Below, piece after piece: positions 57,392 through 64,000 of a stretch of 64,000 nucleotides of DNA (the stretch's first letter is position 1; the number at the start of each line of letters is the position of its first letter). The stretch spans positions 34,184,093-34,248,092 of the forward strand of contig OX637392.1 of NCBI GenBank assembly GCA_951799425.1, read 5' to 3'. Below the pieces are notes generated by a model, which searched no databases, was not told the DNA's origin, and saw nothing but the letters and a program-made list of their open reading frames with translations. The stretch comes from Ilex aquifolium. Its lineage: Eukaryota > Streptophyta > Magnoliopsida > Aquifoliales > Aquifoliaceae. The position numbers and the translations under genes were made by a program.

Positions 57392-59593
57392 TCGGTACCT
57401 GTAAATGTGGTACCAGTAGGGCCCTCGACAGCATGGTACCGGTACTTGTGAACCTAGGTATCAATACCTGAGCCCACTGTCAGCGGGGTACCGGTAGGTG
57501 AGCTATCTGGATGCCAGGTATCTATGAGGTACCGGTACCTGGAGCCCAAATTTTTCCCAAACTTCCCCAAATCAAACTTTTAGCCATTCAATACATATCA
57601 CACCCATTCCATTCATTCCTTTGACAAAAGAGCAATGTTCCATTGCATGCCTTTGGTAAAATATAAGGTTTTATACATGATTTATATGAGGGCAAAACAA
57701 AGTACAAAAGAGATTCACAAGCCACAACGCGGCTCGGTCGTCGACACGTGCCCAAGTGAGGGATATCCGCCGGAGCTTTTCCGAACCTGAAATATATATC
57801 CCCATAAAGGGTGAGCCACGCTCAATAAGATATCTCCTAAAGAGGCTACTCCCCAACCCAGGTGCATATGAAATATTCACATGCAATTCAACAATCAACA
57901 GACATCCATTCAAGAATATGCAATTCATAATAGAATTCACAATGTCATGTCATGTTATGAGATGAGACTCACATATGTAATGTAACCTGAGCCTTCACCG
58001 GCTCCCATAACACCTACAATGTCATGCGTATGTATCCGGACATTCCAAGCCCTCACCATTGATGTTACACATCCAATGACTATTTTATGAAACCATTTTT
58101 CTTTTGTTGGGTAGGTGATTTTCTGGACTTGCACCGACGGTCCACCACACCGACACGGATTTTGGTATCCCACCTCCGATTTCACGTACACTAATACATT
58201 TTTTTGGACTTTCACTGTCGGAAGTGTATAAACCATTGACCGAGCCTTGCACCCGAGGGAGAATCTAGCCCTTCTTGATATAACCGACACATATTTTCTG
58301 TGCAATGTCCCGTGCGACTCAATTGGACCTTGATCCAAAATTTCCGAGTCCACCCATCAATTCACCACTTAGCGATTGACCACCCCATGCACCCACACCC
58401 ACACTCATGCCAATTGCCCATGAATGTGATACTGCACGTGCATATGCAATGTAAATGTACAATTGCAAATTTAAATCTATTGTTCAACATATCATGAACA
58501 TATTATAAACATGTCCCAATTCCACAAAAATTCTCAAGTCCTCAATGTCAATATATCATAAAACATATACCAACATTTCCCAACATTAATCCCAAGCATT
58601 TTATAACATATTTAATGCAAATAACACACTTAATCAACATAGGTATTTTATCAAACACCTTCAAGGCATAAATGTAAACACATAGTATGCCGAATCAACA
58701 CATTCATCTTGAAATTTCAATGAGCAATTTCACCAAAACCCAATTCATACGAGAATTTATTTTAACCATTCTTATACTCATTTTCCACATTTCAACTATA
58801 ATAGGTATGTGGCATACATGAGATTACATCTCTAACACCCTACCTATTTCATATTTCAACCCTAAGTTGGAAATAAACCTAGTTAGGAAAGGAACCTTAA
58901 CTCTTGAAGCTTAATACACGTAGTAGAGGCTTCAAAATACCCGAATCAAGCTTTAAACATTGATTCCCAAAAATTTCGATCTTGATACTTCAGCAAAACT
59001 GGCAACTTTTCGTATGTAGACGTAGCTCTCATCACGTAGAACACTTTTTGTTCTTGGCTCGAAGCAATCCGAAGCATGGATCGTCCTAGATCGCAAGAAG
59101 AAGCTTGAAGATTTTGTGTTTTCTCTCTCTTCTTTCTCTCTCTCTATCCAGAAAACCCAGCAACAAGAATGGGGGAAAAAAATCTGATGTCCCCCCTTTT
59201 TATACTCTCCAAATGCTTGGCTCTCATTAAGCTACACATCCTGACTTTTCTGATCCGATTTTGTCCCGAATCAATTAAATCTCGTCTAATGTTGTGTTCA
59301 ATATATTTTATTTGAACTAACTTTAAATTATTTTTCATGTGTCGCAATCAAATCCTGATCGCATTTATTTTAATTGCGCGACGCCCGATCACATCGTAAA
59401 ACGCAAAAAAATTGACTGTATCGAAATTCAACGAAAATTGACTGGGTAACTAGATTTCGTGATATGAATCCAACACTGAGGTCCGTTTCTTCATCCGAGT
59501 TCTAGATAAATTCAGGTTTTCAACCTGTACCGCAATGGCTAATTACTATTTTGCCCTTCACAATATAATTTTTAAATTTTCCCGGGCTTTACA

Positions 59594-59798
59594 ATTTAAG
59601 AGCAATAAAAACTAATATTCATTTTAGAAAAATGTAGTGTACGTCTATTACAAATTATATAATAGGAATATTTAGATTGTTTGATTTATAAGTATGTATT
59701 TTTTATTGTATTTATTTAATTTTTTCAAGTTAAAATCTCAATTAAAACAAAACTATAGCTCAAAAAGTACACGTACAAGGCACGTGTGCACGTTCTAG
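59594..59798 (+). mobile_element. Helitron 3' end, plus strand (fragment)
   Basis: Ends CTAG (59795-59798) followed by T, preceded by the hairpin-forming CACGTGTGCACG. The 5' end is not found; the solo LTR at 55619-59593 may lie inside it, with the left part at or before 55486-55618. Confidence 0.4.
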
Positions 59799-60506
59799 TG
59801 TATATATATATGTATAAGTTGCTATATAAAATGAGTACGATACCAAATAAGGGAGGATTGTAATATAAATACAAACACTTATATTAAATAAGTTATTCAA
59901 ACTTACAATAAAGAGATGAGAGGAAAGCTTTACAATGGAAGGACGAAAGTCTACAAGAGAGAGAGAGAGAGAGAGAGAATCTTCGAAGAAAAGTTCTACC
60001 TCAATATGGGTGAGGGCATCCCTTAAATAGACAAAGATTCGGACATGAAAATCAAATTCCAAAACTTATAAAATAAGAGACGGCCCAGCCCGATGGGTTG
60101 ACTCGGTGAACCAAAGCCTGAACCGGGCCGGTATAGCTATTACATCGTTTGAGCAAAGGAAACGGAAAAAACCCGCTGACCTGACCAAACTTGTAACAAA
60201 CTTGTTGAACCTGACGATTTAATTCAAATGCTATAAAAGGTAGGTTCTAGGGCATTTTTGCCCAAATTTCATTTCATCTTTGCCTGTGCTTCTCCTCGAC
60301 TCCAATGAGACTACTGGTCGTCATTGGTTGGTCAGTCATCTCTTTTTTATCATTCTGCCGCCAAGGCAATATCATTCCGCCTCTAACACAATAATCTTAA
60401 TATATAACAATAATAATAAGAAGTAAACATCAAGCCCATTTTTTTTTATCGTAAGAACAACATTTCAAGATAGTAAATTTGTAGTTTCAATTAGATCATC
60501 AGTGTA
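59799..60506. other. Spacer, repeats only
   Basis: AT-rich with a GA microsatellite at about 59958-59978 and a stretch at about 60080-60130 of GCCCAGCCCGATGGG and AACCGGGCCGG words that looks like the end of a dispersed repeat. No gene seen. Confidence 0.45.
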
Positions 60507-61650
60507 TATAACGCCCCAAAATCCCCCCTAGAAGACATTACTATCTAAAAATCATCCAATCATGAGAGCAACTATAATAACCATTAAATAATAAACTATT
60601 CACCCATCTGAAAAAGAATAAATACTAAAGTCAATAAAACATTATAACTTCTCCAACTTACAATTCAAAACCAAATAGTATCTAGCGGCGGAATAATTAA
60701 ACTAGATAAACCATTGTTTCATAAAAATCTCTCAAACTATAAACCAAAAATAAAACAACTCTATTCCTCTAAAACAAGGTCCACGTCTTGATCCTCCAAC
60801 GGCTTGTAATCAACCTTCTCATCCACATCGACATCCTCTTCTATGTCCAAATCTGTAAGTGTGTTGTAGGGGGTGAGAAAAAGCCCATAGAAAATCCCTC
60901 TCAAATCCCAACAAGGTTTAAAACAATAAAAAGAAGGCAAGTCTCTTTTGAAAAATAGCATATATAGATTTTGAGAGTAAAACCATGACAGTTGCAATGA
61001 TTTCAAGTGTACAGAATACAATAAATCAATTACAGGAATAAACATGCAAGAAAGTAAAGCAATCAATAATTAACTCAATAACATCATCTCATATTCTCAT
61101 CTATGTTGGTTTATCCCCATTCTCATGTATGTTAGTTACTTCTCAGGAATCTACATAATGATTCTACCTCGTTCATCCATCACAACCACACAATCTCAAT
61201 AACTCCCCGCAGGGCTAAATCACGAAAAATTTTAGGAATGATGTATACCGTCTCCCACGACATTGACAAATCCTTCCTAGGAAAGGTATACCATCACTCA
61301 GACTCGAACTTAAGTGAACAATAGTAGTTGCTCTCACAAACAACAATCCATTACAAGTGTTAAGAAATCATCCCACCCCCATTGGAATAAACTAACCTCT
61401 AACACTCTACGGTAGCTCTCGAAGGCAATTCAAGTTCGTCACAACAAACCATACAAGTGATGAAACCACAACTTTCTCAACAACCACAATTTTAACCAAT
61501 CACAATTTTTATTAACAATTCAAGTATCACAATTGCATAATTCTCAATATACTACAATAATAAAGGAATTAAAATATGCAAGAGATCATATCAAGAATAC
61601 CTTCACAATTTCGATATTCAAAATTCTAGGGTTTTGTCAAAAATCATAAT
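60507..61650 (-). repeat. LTR-like sequence of another retrotransposon, minus orientation
   Basis: Opens TATAACGCCCCAAAATCCCCCC, similar to the terminal words of the Tekay LTRs (TGTAACGCCCCAAAATCC), but the rest does not match them. No coding sequence. The right border is not defined. Confidence 0.35.
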
Positions 61651-61869
61651 TTCTTAAAAAAAGAACAAGTATTAGATGAAAACATGATTTAATCAAGAAT
61701 AGAAATTTAGAAATCAAGAATCCAGAGATTTTTAAGTAGGTTAAAATTAATATTTCTCTCTTGGATGCAATTAAATAGATATCATCCTATGTCAAGTTCT
61801 TAAAGGAATTATGCACAGTGAAGAGGAAGATAAATGTGCAAAAGAAAGCTTTCCTTACAGAGTAGGAGA

Positions 61870-62905
61870 GCTCTATCTTAAGGATGAACACTCCACCCAA
61901 ATACAAAGACCCCAACTGTCCCACCATCTCAATCACCATTGGGGACTACTGGGTTAAGCAAGCACTGCTAGATTTGGGTTCAAGTGTGAACCTTCTCCCT
62001 TTTTTCGTATACGAATAGCTTGGATTAGGAGACTTGAAGCCGACATCCATCACATCCAGCTTACCGACAAAAGTGTAAAGATGTCATGAGGAATAGTGGA
62101 GGATGCTGATTTTATTGTTCTTGATACTTGTCCAATTGCTAACCCGTATGTTCAAGTTTTTGTTATTTTGGGAAGACCATTCCTTGCAATCTCTAATGCC
62201 TTAATTAATTGCAGGAATGAATTCAAGAAGCTGACCTTCGGGAATATGACCTTGGAGCTGAACGTGTTTAACACTGGAAGGCACCCCAGGGATGATGGAG
62301 AGGTGCATTAGATAGATCTCATTGACACCATCATGGAGCAACAGGAAGAGGACTTAGCTGGAAGATACTTGGAAGTCCTGTCTAAGTAACTGTTCAAGAA
62401 GAAGAAGTTTGTGGACTAGGCTTATGGTAGCCTAAGTTCGAAGAATTACCACCAATTGAGAAGCAAGTTGTACCATTGACTGTTCAACCACCCAAGCTTG
62501 AATTGAAGTCACTTCCATCTACATTAAAATATGATTATCTGGGGAGTGAAGGTGCTTTTTCAGTGGTGATTAGTTCTTCCTTTCTACCTAAGAAAGAGTC
62601 TAGGCTACTATAATTGCTGAAAGCCCGTAAGGGAATCAGCCCCCTCATACCATAGGATCTACCTTAAAGAAGATGCAAAGCCTTCCCATCAACCACAGCG
62701 GCGATTGAACCCCATAATGAAAGATGTGGTTTGACCTGAATTTCTAAAGCTACTTGATTTATGAATCATCTTCCATATTGTTGATAGCAAATGGGTGAGT
62801 CATACACAGGTAGTTCTTAAGAATTCGGGAATCACTATGGTCGCCAATCAGCATAACGAGCTTATTCGTACAAGAACGGTGACCAGGTGGAGGGTTTGCA
62901 TAGTG
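61870..62905 (+). pseudogene. Athila-lineage Ty3/Gypsy protease-RT fragment (fossil)
   Basis: Translations show the Athila pattern: CPTISITIGDYWVKQALLDL and SVNLLPFFVYE (protease), VILGRPFLAISNALINCRNE and LTFGNMTLELNVFN, then ELKSLPSTLKYDYLG and FSVVISSSFLP (linker), and GITMVANQHNELIRTRTVTR at the start of reverse transcriptase, where recognisable similarity ends. Only this part of pol is present. Broken, with many interruptions. Confidence 0.75.
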
Positions 62906-64000
62906 TTGAGACTTCAACATTGCTTTATTTTTATAGTTTAACATATTCATTTTAGGCTTGCTAATGTATTAATTCACTTTACTTAGTAAAGTTTTCATAT
63001 TAAGCCTTGATTTCAGTGTTTGCAGATAAATTGGATGTAAAGGTTGAGTTTAAGCATTAACAATATGGCAAGAGACAAGTTGAGATTGAGTTTACTCGAG
63101 TAGAGATGAAGCCAGGAGTCTTAGAAGCAAATTGAAAGAAAAGAGGAGTTCTACCAGTAGGTTTTATATCAGTAGAAAGATAAAAGAATGAAGGTTCTAT
63201 CGGTAATAGATCAGTTCTACCGGTAGTTTGAGCTATAGAAGATTGGTGCAAAAGTTCTACTGGTATTTAAAACACGTTTTACCAGTAGCAAAACTCACAG
63301 TACTTTGCACTTTTTCATTAGAAAAGTCCTACCAGTAGGTGTATCACGTTCTGCCGGCAGCAAAGCTTATAGTACTTTTATCAGAGAAGTTCTACCGGAC
63401 GTTATATCGGTAGAAAATGTTACAAAAGTTTCAGAGAATTCATCAAACAGAGTTCTACCGGTAGGTAAAGGATGTGCTACTGGTAGATCGAAGCAGATTT
63501 TCATGGGAACCTTAATTAAAAATCAGATCTCGCCATATCTTTTAGGGATTTTCAATCAATGAATATAGGTCAAAGATCTGAAGATTTTCCTTCCCAACAA
63601 TATAAACAGAGACCCTTTGGGGAATCAAGAAAAAAGGCTAGGGAATATGTTTAGGAGTTTTTCTTTTACTTTTCTTGTTAGAGATTTTTAGGGTTTATTC
63701 TACAGAATTTTACTTTAAGTTCAATTCTTTTATTTTATTTGTTCAAGCAATATTTAATTTCAATTTTCTTTACTTTTGAAGCTTTGTTATTTATATTCAG
63801 TTTTTTAATACAAGCAATCAATTTAAATTCATTCTTTACATTTCTGCATTCAATTATGTCTTCTTTAAAGCTTTACGTTATTTATGTTCTCATGAATGAG
63901 TAGTCTTCTCCTGGATGAGCAGAGGAAGGAGTCCCAAACCTATGAAGTAGGTTCGTATGTCTTAACCATGTTTTTAACATTTATGTAATTGATTGAACAG
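62906..64000 (+). repeat. LTR-like region with palindrome cluster, running off the right edge
   Basis: After the pol fragment the sequence looks like an LTR: about ten copies of CTACCGGTAG-like words (63150-63490), a TATAAA box at 63601-63606, then a long T-rich leader. The T-rich leader resembles Athila LTR R/U5 regions. Borders are not visible. Confidence 0.4.
63150..63490. repeat. Cluster of CTACCGGTAG-like palindromes
   Basis: About ten words of the form GTTCTACCGGTAGG or a one- or two-base variant, spaced roughly 25-45 bp, upstream of the TATA box at 63601. The 10-bp core is the same as in the Tekay LTR palindromes. Confidence 0.7.

Larger units (their letters stand above)
55619..59593 (-). 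repeat. Solo LTR, Tekay type, interrupted by a CACTA element
   Basis: TGTAACGCCCCAAAATCC...CCGGGCTTTACA with a perfect 5-bp target duplication ATTTA (55614-55618 and 59594-59598). Without the CACTA insertion (55903-57391) it is 2486 bp, the normal length for this LTR family. GGTACC-rich palindrome zones flank the insertion. A CT/GA-rich stretch and a likely TATA region near 59200 on the minus strand match the other copies. Confidence 0.85.

Noticed and set aside
63150-63490. Regularly spaced short palindromes as a CRISPR-like array
   Set aside because: Repeats are degenerate 10-mers with variable spacing in a plant LTR-like context; no cas genes and no fixed-length spacers.

Overview
This is nuclear DNA of a flowering plant. 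It holds one spliced host gene with canonical GT-AG introns, plant-type LTR retrotransposons (Tat, Tekay and Athila lineages of Ty3/Gypsy), Helitrons with the plant-style A|TC...CTAG|T ends, a CACTA element, a tRNA-derived SINE, a hAT-type element and AT-rich spacers. There is no bacterial operon structure, no rRNA, no free-standing tRNA gene and no CRISPR array. The species cannot be told from the window.

The one gene I support as intact is on the minus strand, 30710 to 21678: four coding exons giving a 589-residue NPR3/NPR4-type BTB-ankyrin protein (salicylic-acid receptor and TGA co-repressor class). Its introns (1.6, 2.0 and 3.7 kb) carry an antisense RNase H-like retroelement fragment (intron 1), a perfect 48-bp inverted repeat (intron 2) and two dispersed repeats (intron 3). 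A Tat retrotransposon ends about 0.55 kb downstream of the stop codon and a hAT-type end lies about 1.1 kb upstream of the start, so the gene is an island between mobile-element blocks.

Left block (1-21129): the right-hand part of one Tat-lineage element on the plus strand (1-4357); an AT-rich spacer; then a second, nearly full-span Tat element on the minus strand (6443-21129), into which a Tekay-type element (7783-12958) inserted with a clean 5-bp target duplication. Both Tat elements carry an extra reading frame antisense to gag-pol next to the 3' LTR.

Right block (31790-64000): a hAT-type end; two related Helitrons placed head to head 2 bp apart, each with a long CCACC-type simple repeat; a Tekay solo LTR whose target duplication overlaps a Helitron 5' end; a Tekay element with both LTRs (37073-48136) interrupted by a non-autonomous DNA transposon; a hAT MITE; another Helitron; a Tekay LTR abutted by a Helitron; a Tekay solo LTR containing a CACTA element containing a SINE; and at the right edge an Athila pol fragment followed by LTR-like DNA. 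All LTR elements here are broken fossils.

The most unusual signals are the head-to-head Helitron pair, the four-layer nest at 55.6-59.6 kb, the 48-bp hairpin inside the NPR intron, and a recurrent palindrome (core CTACCGGTAG) in several LTRs. I found no convincing new defence or metabolic system.
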